Shown here: piece by piece, positions 1-8,013 of the stretch | How positions within the stretch are numbered: the first letter of the stretch is position 1 | How the letters are laid out: each line of letters starts with the position of its first letter | From: Spongiimicrobium salis | GTDB taxonomy: Bacteria; Bacteroidota; Bacteroidia; Flavobacteriales; Flavobacteriaceae | Length of the DNA stretch: 64,000 nucleotides | Direction of reading: 5' to 3' | Assembly: GCF_043678055.1 (NCBI RefSeq) | Contig: NZ_JBHEQA010000002.1 | Span: 1,178,001-1,242,000, forward strand | Program-made: the position numbers and the translations under genes | The notes under the pieces: model-generated | What the model saw: only the letters and a program-made list of their open reading frames with translations | Database searches by the model: none | Told to the model about the DNA's origin: nothing

Positions 1-20
1 GCCCCATTTTGACAGTGCCC

Positions 21-209
21 TCATTTGTCTTTAATGCTTGTTAGGTGATGGTGCACACTGGAGAAGAAATGGACCGACCGCTTTAGTTCCCGTTTTCTCC
101 TGGGGGATTTTGCTTTTTCAACGTCATATTTCAAATCGTCTACGGCCATCCCTATTTTTTCAATTACCTCCTCGATGGGCATTACCTTCTGGTTTTCTTT
201 TTTCGCCAT
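21..209 (-). CDS. Small charged early protein of Mu-like prophage, unknown function
   Basis: A 62-residue protein rich in Lys, Glu and Arg, predicted mostly helical, with no motif I recognise. Its ATG shares one base with the stop codon of the upstream DUF3164-like gene (TAATG), so it is translationally coupled to the same leftward early operon. No membrane segment or signal peptide is seen. The call rests on operon position and coding tightness only. Confidence 0.6.
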   Translation of the reverse strand: MAKKENQKVMPIEEVIEKIGMAVDDLKYDVEKAKSPRRKRELKRSVHFFSSVHHHLTSIKDK

Positions 210-928
210 TATATCGCACTAAAATTAAGTTCCAAGGTCTCCCACTTATCGCCCGCACCCCTTACCTTGAACACATAGGCATATGCCTTCATGTGCGTTG
301 AATAACTTTCGTTTATGAGCCTAAGACCTTCTAACCATCGATTGTCTTCAAACCTATCCCTGTGCTGCAGCAATACCATTACTCGAGAATATTCCATGTC
401 TCCATTTTCATTTCTGGCAAGGAAGCTCATCAGCATTTCATAAGTATCCTTATCTCTTTTTTTGACAGTATCGCCAAGAAATTCTCTAATTAGGGAAGCT
501 CCTTTGATACTCCGTTCATCCCAGCGAGGTTGAGTATCTCGTCTACGGGTTACTGCAATGCTTCCATCTTTACTTTTGATTGTAAAACCTCCTTTGCTAT
601 TGCCTGGCATTTCACCATAACCGTTAAGATCTTGGGCTTGCTTCTCCATTAGATCATGGCAACTTTCTTTTAGTAGACCAAGAAGCTCGTTTACTTGAAC
701 AGCTTCTTTGTGCAATTTTACCACGGTGTTTTCACGCCTTTCCTCGTAATCTTTTCTTTCTTTTTCCCGCTTTCTGCGTTCGGCCGCTTTTTTCTTTGCC
801 AGCATGGCTTCCAGTTCTTCGATGGTGGGCTCTTTTTCTTGAGTGTCTTTCATGTCTTCGTTATTATGGGTTCCTACTATGATCGGGTCGACGACCTCGA
901 TCTGTTTTATTTCATCCGTGATCTTCAT
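209..928 (-). CDS. DUF3164-like early protein of Mu-like phage
   Basis: 239 residues from the internal ATG chosen here; the frame stays open to 961, but the first 11 codons overlap another small gene. Residues about 35-75 form a very charged Lys/Arg/Glu coiled-coil stretch. The C-terminal part (conserved Arg/Trp pattern around NRWLEGLRLINES, then a Tyr-rich beta strand end) matches my memory of DUF3164, a family common in the early region of Mu-like transposable phages. Its biochemical role is not known. The gene lies in the leftward early operon behind the transposase genes, which supports the family call. Confidence 0.6.
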   Translation of the reverse strand: MKITDEIKQIEVVDPIIVGTHNNEDMKDTQEKEPTIEELEAMLAKKKAAERRKREKERKDYEERRENTVVKLHKEAVQVNELLGLLKESCHDLMEKQAQDLNGYGEMPGNSKGGFTIKSKDGSIAVTRRRDTQPRWDERSIKGASLIREFLGDTVKKRDKDTYEMLMSFLARNENGDMEYSRVMVLLQHRDRFEDNRWLEGLRLINESYSTHMKAYAYVFKVRGAGDKWETLELNFSAI

Positions 929-1052
929 TTGGATATAGCATTTGTTGAAGTTTCTGTACATAGTTCCGGATGCCTTCGGGGACGGGACCGGTAAAGCCGT
1001 TCATAAAGCCCTTGGCAGACTCGTAGCGGTTTATGAGATCAATTGTTGACAT
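912..1052 (-). CDS. 46-residue early protein, unknown function
   Basis: A short reading frame that fills the gap between two early genes. It overlaps the end of the upstream gene by 14 bases and the start of the DUF3164-like gene by 17 bases. It reads MSTIDLINRYESAKGF at the start and contains a GFTGPVPEGIRNYVQKLQQ segment. Tight overlap on both sides in the same direction is the main support. No function is recognised. Confidence 0.5.
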   Translation of the reverse strand: MSTIDLINRYESAKGFMNGFTGPVPEGIRNYVQKLQQMLYPNEDHG

Positions 1053-1425
1053 GGCACTCGATTTTTTTGTTCCTGGCGCTTCGTATCATTTCGTTATTGT
1101 ATAGGCGGTGTGAATTTTTCACGCACATTTGATAAATCTCATGTGCTTCCTTTATGGATGGGCGTGGTGCCATATCCTTTACATCCTCCAGGAAATCCAA
1201 CAAACAATCCACGTACATCTTTTTGAAACTGTGGAACAGGGCGGTATCCGCGATCAGGTTCTGAAAGTCCTCCCTGACCACCTCGAGGCTTTGTCCGTCA
1301 GGTGTTGTGTCGGCCCGTAACATAGCCCTGTTATGGCACCATCTTAGCCAATCCTGCATAAGGCGCTCCTCCAGCTGTTCTTCCGTATATCCCATAAAGG
1401 ACATTATCATTTTTGTCCTATTCAT
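1039..1425 (-). CDS. Early protein of Mu-like prophage, unknown function
   Basis: 128 residues from the second in-frame ATG (MNRTKMIMSFMGY...), which leaves an 8-base overlap with the preceding gene; an ATG at 1458 would overlap it by 41 bases. The protein is helical and has several Cys and Trp residues but no zinc-finger spacing I can recognise. It belongs to the leftward early operon behind the MuA/MuB pair. Confidence 0.55.
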   Translation of the reverse strand: MNRTKMIMSFMGYTEEQLEERLMQDWLRWCHNRAMLRADTTPDGQSLEVVREDFQNLIADTALFHSFKKMYVDCLLDFLEDVKDMAPRPSIKEAHEIYQMCVKNSHRLYNNEMIRSARNKKIECHVNN

Positions 1426-1768
1426 GGGAGAGGGCTTTGATGACCGTTGATTTTGCATCCAGAAAGGATGCCATTTTCTGCAGGGTGGCCGGTTTCGTAG
1501 TGCGGTTCTCCGGATTCTCTATTACCTGGATCAATTTCTGCAGCGACTGCAGCAGTTCCGGTGCCGTTGCAATGAGCTTGGCATTTGCCTTTATGATCGG
1601 GGAATTGCCGTTTTCGTCCTTCCGGCCGCCAAGGGATTCCGGAAGAACGGCAACGGGCGTCCGCACGCTGTTTTTTGTTTTAACACGCCATTGTCCTCCT
1701 CTAAATGGGTAGGGCTTAGGGTCGAAATACTTGTCCCATGGTCCTTTTGATCCTTTGAAATCTTTCAT
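1418..1768 (-). CDS. Small phage early protein with ATAPELLQSL motif
   Basis: 116 residues. The central segment NAKLIATAPELLQSLQKLIQ resembles a motif seen in many unrelated small phage proteins (the AAPELLEAL type), whose function is not known to me. An N-terminal Pro/Trp-rich stretch (WDKYFDPKPYPFRGGQW) precedes it. Overlaps its downstream neighbour and sits in the same operon. Confidence 0.6.
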   Translation of the reverse strand: MKDFKGSKGPWDKYFDPKPYPFRGGQWRVKTKNSVRTPVAVLPESLGGRKDENGNSPIIKANAKLIATAPELLQSLQKLIQVIENPENRTTKPATLQKMASFLDAKSTVIKALSHE

Positions 1769-1786
1769 TTTGTCTATTGTTTTAAG

Positions 1787-2431
1787 TTAAATTTTACTCC
1801 AGTATCTTCTTGCGCCCTCTTCCCACACGATATAATCATCGGTGACCCTTCCACGGCTCATCCGGCTTTTGCTCGTTACTTTGAACCCTTTCGCGAACAT
1901 TTTGATATCCGAATTATATCGTATGAAATCCGCTACCGCTCCCTTGGGGCGTTTTCCATCGGCATGCGAATTCCAGATGAACAATTTGTCCGGAAAATCC
2001 TCTTCCAACTGCTCGTACTGTGACCTGTTCAGATCAAAGTACTGTAGGGAGTCTATAATGATCACCTTGGCACTTCGTGGGCGATGCAAACGCTCGTAGA
2101 GGTCTTCTCTTTTGTATCTTGGGAGGAGCATAAAACTTCCTTTTCTGCATTCGTACATCCTATATTCATCCAAGAGATCCGTCATACTTCCCCTGTCCTT
2201 TTCCTCCATACTATTGTAATCGACTTTGTACCATTTGGAGAGCTCTTTTGCCAATTGCATCAGAAACGTTGACTTACCGTCTCCACTGTCCCCGTATAAA
2301 AACCAGCTGCCGCGTGGCTCCGGACTTCCCAATAATTTTTTGAATTCTCCGGTAAGGGGTATCCTTTCGATTTTCTTGGCTTTCATCTTCCTTGGAGAGA
2401 TGGCGGCCCGTGTTCTCTTCATTTGCCGCAT
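1787..2431 (-). CDS. RecA/AAA-like P-loop ATPase, early gene of Mu-like prophage
   Basis: 214 residues. A clear Walker A motif, GDSGDGKS, lies at residues 47-54 and a Walker B strand, VIIIDSLQYF, at about 125-134. The compact single-domain size resembles the RecA-core ATPases (AAA_25/Sak4 type) that Bacteroidetes transposable phages carry beside MuB. A role in target handling or recombination is inference. It starts 7 bases after the MuB-like stop codon. The N-terminus is very basic (about seven Lys/Arg in the first 22 residues), so the start could be slightly further in. Confidence 0.7.
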   Translation of the reverse strand: MRQMKRTRAAISPRKMKAKKIERIPLTGEFKKLLGSPEPRGSWFLYGDSGDGKSTFLMQLAKELSKWYKVDYNSMEEKDRGSMTDLLDEYRMYECRKGSFMLLPRYKREDLYERLHRPRSAKVIIIDSLQYFDLNRSQYEQLEEDFPDKLFIWNSHADGKRPKGAVADFIRYNSDIKMFAKGFKVTSKSRMSRGRVTDDYIVWEEGARRYWSKI

Positions 2432-2438
2432 CCTTCCG

Positions 2439-3329
2439 CTAAGCTGTTACTTCTTCAAAATCCACGTCTATTGATTCCACCATTTGCTTGTAATCGCGTT
2501 GTTGCTGTATTTCTATGTCGCGTTTGACGCGCCTTAGATCACCCTCGCTATTGTTGTATACAAAGCTTACGGTATCGGGATCCATGATTCCATTCGCATT
2601 GCATATTTTGCGGACATCGATCATGCTTATCGGATCCAATCCTATAAATTTCCTGCCTATGCGGCTATAGAGTTCCGCATAACCTATCTTGTCCCTGTTC
2701 ACTCCGTTCTTGACCCTCTTTTCCAAGGCCTTTACTCCTGAGAGGACAAAACCGCAGTAACCGTCCAGTTCGTTATAGAAATCCATAAAAAGATCGGTCT
2801 GTGAGTCCTTTAGCTTATCGAACTGATCTATGATCACAAGGGGACGGTGCATTCCCTTCATCTTTTTTATGAACTTGTCCACGAGTTCTTCTAGCGTTCC
2901 GATCTGGGACAGTCCCGCTGCCGACATCAGATGTTTCATGTAGCTTTTTTTGCTCCAGGCATTCGCGCATTCCAGGTGCACGACGTTGGGGTTGTCCTTG
3001 GCGTACTTTCTATAGGTGTGCGTCTTTCCCCTTCCCGCATCTTCTGAAATAGCTATGCTAATACTGTTTTCCTGTGCATTGTTGAGAAGGGCACGGAGTA
3101 CCCTGTAATTTTTGATATCTGCCGATTTCCAAGAAAAATCCAGTTTGAGGTTGACCTGTATCGATTTGAACATATCGCTACTGATGTGCTGCCAATTATT
3201 GTTTATGACCTGACTTATGGTACCGGGAGATACCCGGGCCCTGTTGGCCACTTGCGCCTGTGATGTCTTTGCCGACATGGCTGCCACTTCCTGGGCGATA
3301 CGGTTCATTTCTTGTACGGATAGGTTCAT
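2439..3329 (-). CDS. MuB-like transposition ATPase (target selection)
   Basis: 296 residues. Residues about 21-47 form a helix-turn-helix, followed by an AAA+ domain with Walker A EDAGRGKTH (96-104) and a Walker B strand LVIIDQF (164-170) in which the usual acidic DE pair is DQ. The family (phage Mu B) binds DNA with ATP, picks the target and stimulates the MuA transposase. The order directly after the transposase gene is the classic A-B arrangement. The substitution next to the Walker B Asp is worth noting, but the Asp itself is kept. Confidence 0.88.
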   Translation of the reverse strand: MNLSVQEMNRIAQEVAAMSAKTSQAQVANRARVSPGTISQVINNNWQHISSDMFKSIQVNLKLDFSWKSADIKNYRVLRALLNNAQENSISIAISEDAGRGKTHTYRKYAKDNPNVVHLECANAWSKKSYMKHLMSAAGLSQIGTLEELVDKFIKKMKGMHRPLVIIDQFDKLKDSQTDLFMDFYNELDGYCGFVLSGVKALEKRVKNGVNRDKIGYAELYSRIGRKFIGLDPISMIDVRKICNANGIMDPDTVSFVYNNSEGDLRRVKRDIEIQQQRDYKQMVESIDVDFEEVTA

Positions 3330-3341
3330 AATTTTCAGGTT

Positions 3342-5336
3342 TTACATTCTACTTAGGAAATCAAAGGATTCCGATTCTGTTCTTTGTTTTTTTGGCAGCT
3401 TCCCGCCGAATTTCATCAGGAGCTCTTGATCTTCCACCAATTGCTCCGGGGTTATGCCCGTACGCTCCTGTAGGGCCTTGGCCTTGGCACGGATCCTGTC
3501 GAGTTCCCTGTCCCGGACTTTTCTGTCCTTCCACATCTGGGCCTTGTCCTTTTCCGACATGGTGGCGGGGATCTGTTTGGTCTGGCGCTTTGGCTGCGCA
3601 TCGGTGATATACTCTCGATTACCGTTGGGAAGTTTCAGGTGGAGGCGTACATAGTTGTCCATCTGGTCGGGATCGTACTGCACGAAAAACTTGCACCGTT
3701 GGTACTTGTCCCTGAAATCAAGATCTACATTGCCGTCGGCATCGTATACCTCATATTCATAATCGACATTGCTGATCGTCGGACAAATTCCAGAGTTACC
3801 ATATATGACCGCTTTTTTGGTAGAAACCCAGTATAGGTCCATTAAGTCAAAAACTGTCAATGGTTCACTTAAAAGCTCTTTATGGCCTTCGTATACATCG
3901 GTGCGCGATTCTTTGAATTTTGGATGTTTCGCTTCGTTCCATTGGTTCAGGCACTGCACAAAGACCTTTTCCAGATCCTCGAACTTATGTAGGTTATGCT
4001 TCTCTGATTTGATAAAATCGATGTTGGGCACACTATCCAATTTTCTGGCATCCACGGCCTGTTTATCCGAGAACCATTTGGTGTTGAGCACTTGTTGCTG
4101 GAAACGGGAGAAGAGTTGCTCTACGGGCGATCCGTGTTGGCGGGCCGCATGTTTGTAGTGCTCTCCACGGTTTCGGGCCACCAATCTGTCATAGAGGGAT
4201 TGCATTTCCTTTGTGGTGTGGCCTGATTGTCCATCGTAAGTAAATAGGAATGGTCGTCGCATTGTATCTTTAGAAGCCATTTTAAGGGCCTTAAAATGGT
4301 CTCCATGTGTCTCGGACCTACTAAAGGAGTAACCGATTATCTTTTCGCTATAGACGTCGAATACGCAATCGATCTTTATATCGGCGCCCATGCCCTGTTT
4401 GTTGTCCTTCACGTGAAGCCAATCCAATTTGGTGCCATCAATGGCCCAATAGGCGTTGGGGAACCAATCATTTTTGTTTCGGGTCAATTTATGACCATAC
4501 TCCGCTCTCCATTCTTCAACTCCGTGGCGCTCCAGAAACCAAACTTTTCTTTGCTCGGTCTTATCGAGCCATTTGCTGATGGCCGATTCGGTGAGTGCGG
4601 GCCATCCATGAACCCTGTGTATCTTCATGTATTCCATATGCACGACAGGAATAACCGGCTTATTGGGTAGGCAATAGGTCGCCAAAATCCAATCCGCGGC
4701 ACTTCCTTTTATCTTTTTGGAGTTGTTGTTTCCAAAGGCCTTATGGATCAATGATATATACCCTTCTTTTAGGTACTTTTTGAGTTTATTGTCAAGGGCG
4801 CGGTAGTTGCTCGGGAGGTTGTGGGGAAACTTGCACTTTGTAGTGTTTGGGAAGGTTACTTTTTTGACATCCTGGATCACATCGCAGATTTCCTGTTTTG
4901 ATTCACCGATTCGAAGGTCCATGCCATTGAGCTTTTTCAATCTCAGCCGTTCTATAAGCTCTGCATAAAGTGTCAATATCTGAACTTCGCAATAATATTG
5001 GTTTATGCGGTCCTTAACAAGGTTCTTGCCCGTCGTCTCGTCGATGTAATCTTGAAAGAACAAATAGGCATCCTTATTGTTCTTTAACTGGTTGATAAAT
5101 GTAGATACGTCGTCCTGTAGGTAAGGGTCCCCGTAAGCTTTTTTCAGCGCATCCTTAAAAATTGGGGGGAGGCTAGCATATGCAACCAAAGCCGTACGAC
5201 CATTCCCTCCCGTACGTATCTTTTCAAGTTTTCCTGATCTACATTGCCATTTATAATTATCATATGATAAAAGGGAGAGGTCAGAATATAATGCCTCGGC
5301 AGGAATTGCCAGTATGTTTTGGTAGGTTTGGTACAT
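3342..5336 (-). CDS. Mu-type DDE transposase (MuA family)
   Basis: 664 residues, close to the 663 of phage Mu A. The integrase-core domain spans about residues 290-420, with catalytic residues D300 (AIDGTK), D368 (TYDGQSG) and E406 (SPVEQLF), spaced as expected for a DDE enzyme. A C-terminal beta-rich domain (about 500-580) and a basic, charged tail follow. The family cuts and joins phage ends to target DNA during integration and replicative transposition. Located directly after a Ner-like regulator and before MuB, all leftward. No frameshift or missing key residue is seen. Confidence 0.93.
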   Translation of the reverse strand: MYQTYQNILAIPAEALYSDLSLLSYDNYKWQCRSGKLEKIRTGGNGRTALVAYASLPPIFKDALKKAYGDPYLQDDVSTFINQLKNNKDAYLFFQDYIDETTGKNLVKDRINQYYCEVQILTLYAELIERLRLKKLNGMDLRIGESKQEICDVIQDVKKVTFPNTTKCKFPHNLPSNYRALDNKLKKYLKEGYISLIHKAFGNNNSKKIKGSAADWILATYCLPNKPVIPVVHMEYMKIHRVHGWPALTESAISKWLDKTEQRKVWFLERHGVEEWRAEYGHKLTRNKNDWFPNAYWAIDGTKLDWLHVKDNKQGMGADIKIDCVFDVYSEKIIGYSFSRSETHGDHFKALKMASKDTMRRPFLFTYDGQSGHTTKEMQSLYDRLVARNRGEHYKHAARQHGSPVEQLFSRFQQQVLNTKWFSDKQAVDARKLDSVPNIDFIKSEKHNLHKFEDLEKVFVQCLNQWNEAKHPKFKESRTDVYEGHKELLSEPLTVFDLMDLYWVSTKKAVIYGNSGICPTISNVDYEYEVYDADGNVDLDFRDKYQRCKFFVQYDPDQMDNYVRLHLKLPNGNREYITDAQPKRQTKQIPATMSEKDKAQMWKDRKVRDRELDRIRAKAKALQERTGITPEQLVEDQELLMKFGGKLPKKQRTESESFDFLSRM

Positions 5337-5339
5337 ATC

Positions 5340-5534
5340 TTAGGACATTGGCATGAAAAATCGAATAGTTTCTTTAATTCCGTTGTATATTTTCAACGAT
5401 AGCGCGGAGGTTAATTCTACATCTCCTTCAACTATTGAATTAACATAAGTGTGGCTACAACCGTATTTTTTAGCTATTGCGAGCTTTTTCCCTTTTAGTA
5501 TCTCTTTTTCAATATCTGTAAATTCAGCCTTCAT
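5340..5534 (-). CDS. Ner/Cro-like small helix-turn-helix regulator
   Basis: 64 residues from the ATG at 5534; a longer frame upstream would run through the operator. Residues about 15-40 (KKLAIAKKYGCSHTYVNSIV) look like a helix-turn-helix. Placed between the repressor and the transposase and starting 4 bases before it, this is the position of Ner in phage Mu, which turns down early transcription. The role is inferred from position and fold. Confidence 0.7.
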   Translation of the reverse strand: MKAEFTDIEKEILKGKKLAIAKKYGCSHTYVNSIVEGDVELTSALSLKIYNGIKETIRFFMPMS

Positions 5535-5537
5535 AAA

Positions 5538-5596
5538 TATTTTTGTACTTTCAATATTTGAAACCAAAGCTAAAGTATATTTTCAACAGTTGCAAA
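5538..5596. promoter_or_regulatory. Divergent promoters and operator of the Mu-like prophage
   Basis: On the minus strand a -33 TTTG (5596-5593) and a -7 TAGCTTTG (5572-5565), 20 bases apart, match the Bacteroidetes TTTG/TAnnTTTG promoter and point to the Ner-transposase operon. On the plus strand TATTTTTG (5538-5545) could serve the repressor. Both predicted start points fall in or beside a perfect inverted repeat, TTTCAATATTTGAAA (5549-5563), which is the natural candidate for the repressor or Ner binding site. Confidence 0.6.
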
Positions 5597-5614
5597 TATT
5601 AATGAAGAAAATTT

Positions 5615-6100
5615 ATGATTTTAAAACGTATCGAAGAATTTATACTTCATAAAAAAGTAAGTTTTAACAAATTTGAAGACGCTGTAAACGTAAGCAGGGG
5701 CGGTATTTCAGGTGCTATACGCAAGGGCAGAAATATTGGGTCTAATGTTGTTGAAAATATCTTACATAAATATCCAGACTTAAGTTCCGAATGGCTGCTA
5801 AGAGGAGAAGGAAATATGTTAAAAAGCGAAAATAAATCGTTTAATACATCTAGTGAAGATTATACTTCCTCCTTAGACAATAGTATTATTAAACAAGTAA
5901 TATCCTATCTCGGACTTCACTCAAAAGTGGATTTAGTCGAATTATTGCAACAGTTCAACGAAAATAATAACATGGGCGAAGAGACACGCACTAGGTTAAG
6001 GGTTGAGCGTTTGGAGAATCTTATGGCAAATTACATTTTGGAATTAGGGGAGTTAAAAGAATGGAAGGAACATATTGAGAAAAAAACGGTTTCAAAGTGA
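5615..6100 (+). CDS. Phage repressor, XRE-type (Mu c-like role)
   Basis: 161 residues. The N-terminal helix-turn-helix (about 1-50) is followed by the segment YPDLSSEWLLRGEGNM, a hallmark of Bacteroidetes phage XRE regulators. The C-terminal part is helical and could be for oligomerisation. It is divergent from the transposase operon and separated from it by a promoter/operator. This is the expected lysogeny repressor of prophage A. Its 3' end overlaps by 9 bases the last gene of the neighbouring convergent cassette. Confidence 0.8.
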   Translation: MILKRIEEFILHKKVSFNKFEDAVNVSRGGISGAIRKGRNIGSNVVENILHKYPDLSSEWLLRGEGNMLKSENKSFNTSSEDYTSSLDNSIIKQVISYLGLHSKVDLVELLQQFNENNNMGEETRTRLRVERLENLMANYILELGELKEWKEHIEKKTVSK

Positions 6101-6262
6101 ATTAAAATCATCAATGGTTTTGGTCAACTTTTTATCCAGCTTAAATAACTTAGATTTTAACTTTCTTTTCAACGATTGTCTAATACTTTTAGATTCATCT
6201 GAATTATAAAATTCTTTATTATTCTCAAAATCCAGTACTTGTTCTAGGAGGTTTTTCTTCAT
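6092..6262 (-). CDS. Small charged helical protein, third gene of lipoprotein/membrane cassette (copy 1)
   Basis: 56 residues, rich in Lys, Asp, Glu and Leu (MKKNLLEQVLDFENNKEFYN at the start), predicted helical, soluble. Its start overlaps the stop of the membrane-protein gene (ATGA, 6259-6262). The same order is found at 49.7-50.8 kb, where a 66-residue charged helical protein holds this place. Function unknown. Confidence 0.6.
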   Translation of the reverse strand: MKKNLLEQVLDFENNKEFYNSDESKSIRQSLKRKLKSKLFKLDKKLTKTIDDFNSL

Positions 6263-6705
6263 TTTTTTCTACTTTTTCCTAGATAATATGCGGCGATTAA
6301 TAGGACCCCGAACACTACATTGAGTATTATTTTTGTGGAAAATTCATTTGATGTTGTTTTCCTACCATCAAAAAGATAGATTCCAAGTTGAAAAGAGGCC
6401 ATAAGAATAGGGGCTACCATCATAAACCTATCAGATTTATTGCGGGACCGAATAAAAGCATAGATCCAACCTATAAGGCCAAACGTAAAAAGTGAAAATA
6501 TATATACCCCGGTACGCAAGCTTTTAAAGCCTGCAAAACCAGGGTATTTTTTTAGGTCGCCTATATCATGGATATAGACAAGCACTGAAGACAGTAATAT
6601 AAATAGAGCCGAAAGGGCTCCCAGTATTATTTTTTTTCTAGATTTCTTCGTCGTCGATTTCTCCGTTGTCGATTCCTTGTTCATAAAGTCCATTTTCATC
6701 CGCAT
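6259..6705 (-). CDS. Four-helix membrane protein of duplicated cassette (copy 1)
   Basis: 148 residues with a basic, Ser/Thr/Lys-rich N-terminus (NKESTTEKSTTKKSRKK) and four hydrophobic helices at about 26-46, 67-87, 93-113 and 124-142. The start is uncertain: M8 (6684) is equally possible. Its first 68 bases overlap the upstream lipoprotein gene in another frame. The same combination of lipoprotein, membrane protein and small soluble protein occurs at 49.7-50.8 kb. I do not recognise the family. Confidence 0.65.
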   Translation of the reverse strand: MRMKMDFMNKESTTEKSTTKKSRKKIILGALSALFILLSSVLVYIHDIGDLKKYPGFAGFKSLRTGVYIFSLFTFGLIGWIYAFIRSRNKSDRFMMVAPILMASFQLGIYLFDGRKTTSNEFSTKIILNVVFGVLLIAAYYLGKSRKK

Positions 6706-6778
6706 CAGTCTTGGTGCATGATACCATTAATCCGCTTAATAAAATTCCAAATACAATTGTTAAAAATACTTTTTTCAT
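6638..6778 (-). CDS. Small lipoprotein with acidic tail (cassette copy 1)
   Basis: 46 residues. A lipoprotein signal peptide ends in LMVSC (lipid Cys at about 21) and the mature part is only about 26 residues, very acidic, ending in GEIDDEEI. A close structural twin (44 residues, ending DKDEEIDKD) begins the second cassette at 50.8 kb. Small acidic lipoproteins of this kind recur in Flavobacteriaceae but have no known function to my knowledge. The gene overlaps the following membrane-protein gene and is preceded by an inverted repeat. Confidence 0.65.
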   Translation of the reverse strand: MKKVFLTIVFGILLSGLMVSCTKTDADENGLYEQGIDNGEIDDEEI

Positions 6779-6789
6779 AATATGAGATT

Positions 6790-6814
6790 TTTAAAGGTTT
6801 ATATTACCTTAAAA
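6790..6814. promoter_or_regulatory. Inverted repeat before lipoprotein cassette copy 1
   Basis: On the minus strand the leader reads TTTTAAGGT, a 7-base spacer, then ACCTTTAAA, just upstream of the lipoprotein ATG. The same TTTTAAGGT/ACCTTAAAA palindrome stands at the same place before cassette copy 2 (50794-50821). A regulator-binding site or a translation-control hairpin are both possible. Confidence 0.45.
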
Positions 6815-6911
6815 GTAATCCCATAAACAATTGATTTGTAGTCCGTAACGGGGGAAGTTATCCAACACTTATCAACGCACAATATACATACTAAAACCAT
6901 AGTATTTTGTA

Positions 6912-6940
6912 TAAAAACCATAGAATAACTATGGTTTTTA
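6912..6940. repeat. 12-bp perfect inverted repeat upstream of cassette copy 1
   Basis: TAAAAACCATAG, 5 bases AATAA, then CTATGGTTTTTA. A further direct half-site TAAAACCATAG lies at 6892-6902. A near-identical palindrome with the same 5-base spacing is found at 51018-51046 upstream of cassette copy 2. Likely a protein-binding site or promoter-associated element. Confidence 0.5.
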
Positions 6941-7701
6941 TTGTTAATATTATAGAATTAATACTATAAATATATTACTATTTTCTAATTATATACATTA
7001 AATGAGATATTAAAGTTCTGTTAAAAGCCTACTTCTTTTTTAAGTATAGGGCAAACGGAAAACGAATCGTGCAGAAAAAAAGTGTTAAAAAAACTGCATT
7101 ATCCTCGTAAAATACTTTATATCAATTAATTAAAGTTTTTTTTGAAATGGTTTTTGCAACATTTAAACCTATTTTAAATTGGTTTTTATGTCATTTACCC
7201 GCCTTTTAATGTAAATTAATGTCATTATAACCTCAAAGAAGGGCCATTGAAATGTTTTAAAAACAACTTTTTCTCTCCCCAACTCTCTCCCCAACTCTCT
7301 CCCCAACTATTTTTATCTAGTTTTTACTAAATTCAATATTCGTTTAAATGGGTGTTAAAATCATATTTAAACACTTTGAAATAAGCATTATAATTATACC
7401 ATAAACCTTGATTATACCATATTTAAGGAACTTTTTGAGCGTTTAATGGTATACAAGTACTATAATGTTTAAAAGTTTATTTAGTAAGTTGTAGTTAAAC
7501 CGTAGTGAATGGTACTTAATGCATAATTCGTTTATAGATTAAGAAAAAGCTATAAACCCTGTAAATGCCTATAAACACTATGAATTCGACCTTTTTTCGA
7601 CCTTTTTATAATGTATTATTTGTTTTCTTAGCCCTAGGGCAAGATAAATAATTTTTTGAAATCCGATCTGGATCTTCTAGATTTGGAATAAATCCTAATT
7701 A
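6941..7701. other. Gene-poor AT-rich stretch between the two prophages
   Basis: About 760 bases without a convincing gene on either strand. It contains a threefold tandem repeat (7273-7308), several short repeated motifs such as ATTATACCATA (twice near 7.39-7.42 kb), and many TTTAAA/TATAAA runs. This is where the left end of the Mu-like prophage, with transposase end-binding sites, would be expected, and also where an attL of prophage B could lie. I could not identify either with confidence. Confidence 0.4.
7273..7308. repeat. Tandem repeat, three perfect 12-bp copies
   Basis: The unit CTCTCCCCAACT occurs three times without mismatch. It is strikingly C-rich within an otherwise AT-rich non-coding stretch. 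It is not part of a reading frame I can support. Confidence 0.85.
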
Positions 7702-8013
7702 ATGGAATATATCCAATGTAGAATTACGAAGGAGATTTTGTTGGCCGTTGTCCACAACAATAAGGGATATTTGAAGGTAACAAATATGGGACCCCAATGG
7801 GCCGCCATACAGCAAGGAGAATATTATTTAATGGACCTAAGCGGTAAGCTTAAAAATCCAAGAAAGACAAAACGGGCTTTGGAAACGATTTTTACAGGCC
7901 TGATCAATAAACATTTGTGCTTTGAATATAACGGTGTTCTTTATACTTGGGGTAACGGCAAATGGAATCAAACTCCAGTGGGGTTTAAGTGGCCGGTGGA
8001 AATTGATGCGTAA
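7702..8013 (+). CDS. Hypothetical protein, 103 residues
   Basis: A plausible small soluble protein (Trp- and Lys-rich end, WGNGKWNQTPVGFKWPVEID). No motif recognised. It is on the plus strand, facing the end of the late operon of prophage B. It has no close partner, so it may be a lysogenic-conversion gene near a prophage end. Confidence 0.5.
   Translation: MEYIQCRITKEILLAVVHNNKGYLKVTNMGPQWAAIQQGEYYLMDLSGKLKNPRKTKRALETIFTGLINKHLCFEYNGVLYTWGNGKWNQTPVGFKWPVEIDA

Noticed and set aside
7380..7600. Repeated ATTATACCATA/TATAAAC motifs as a CRISPR-like array
   Set aside because: Copies are too few, too short and irregularly spaced; no cas genes in the window.
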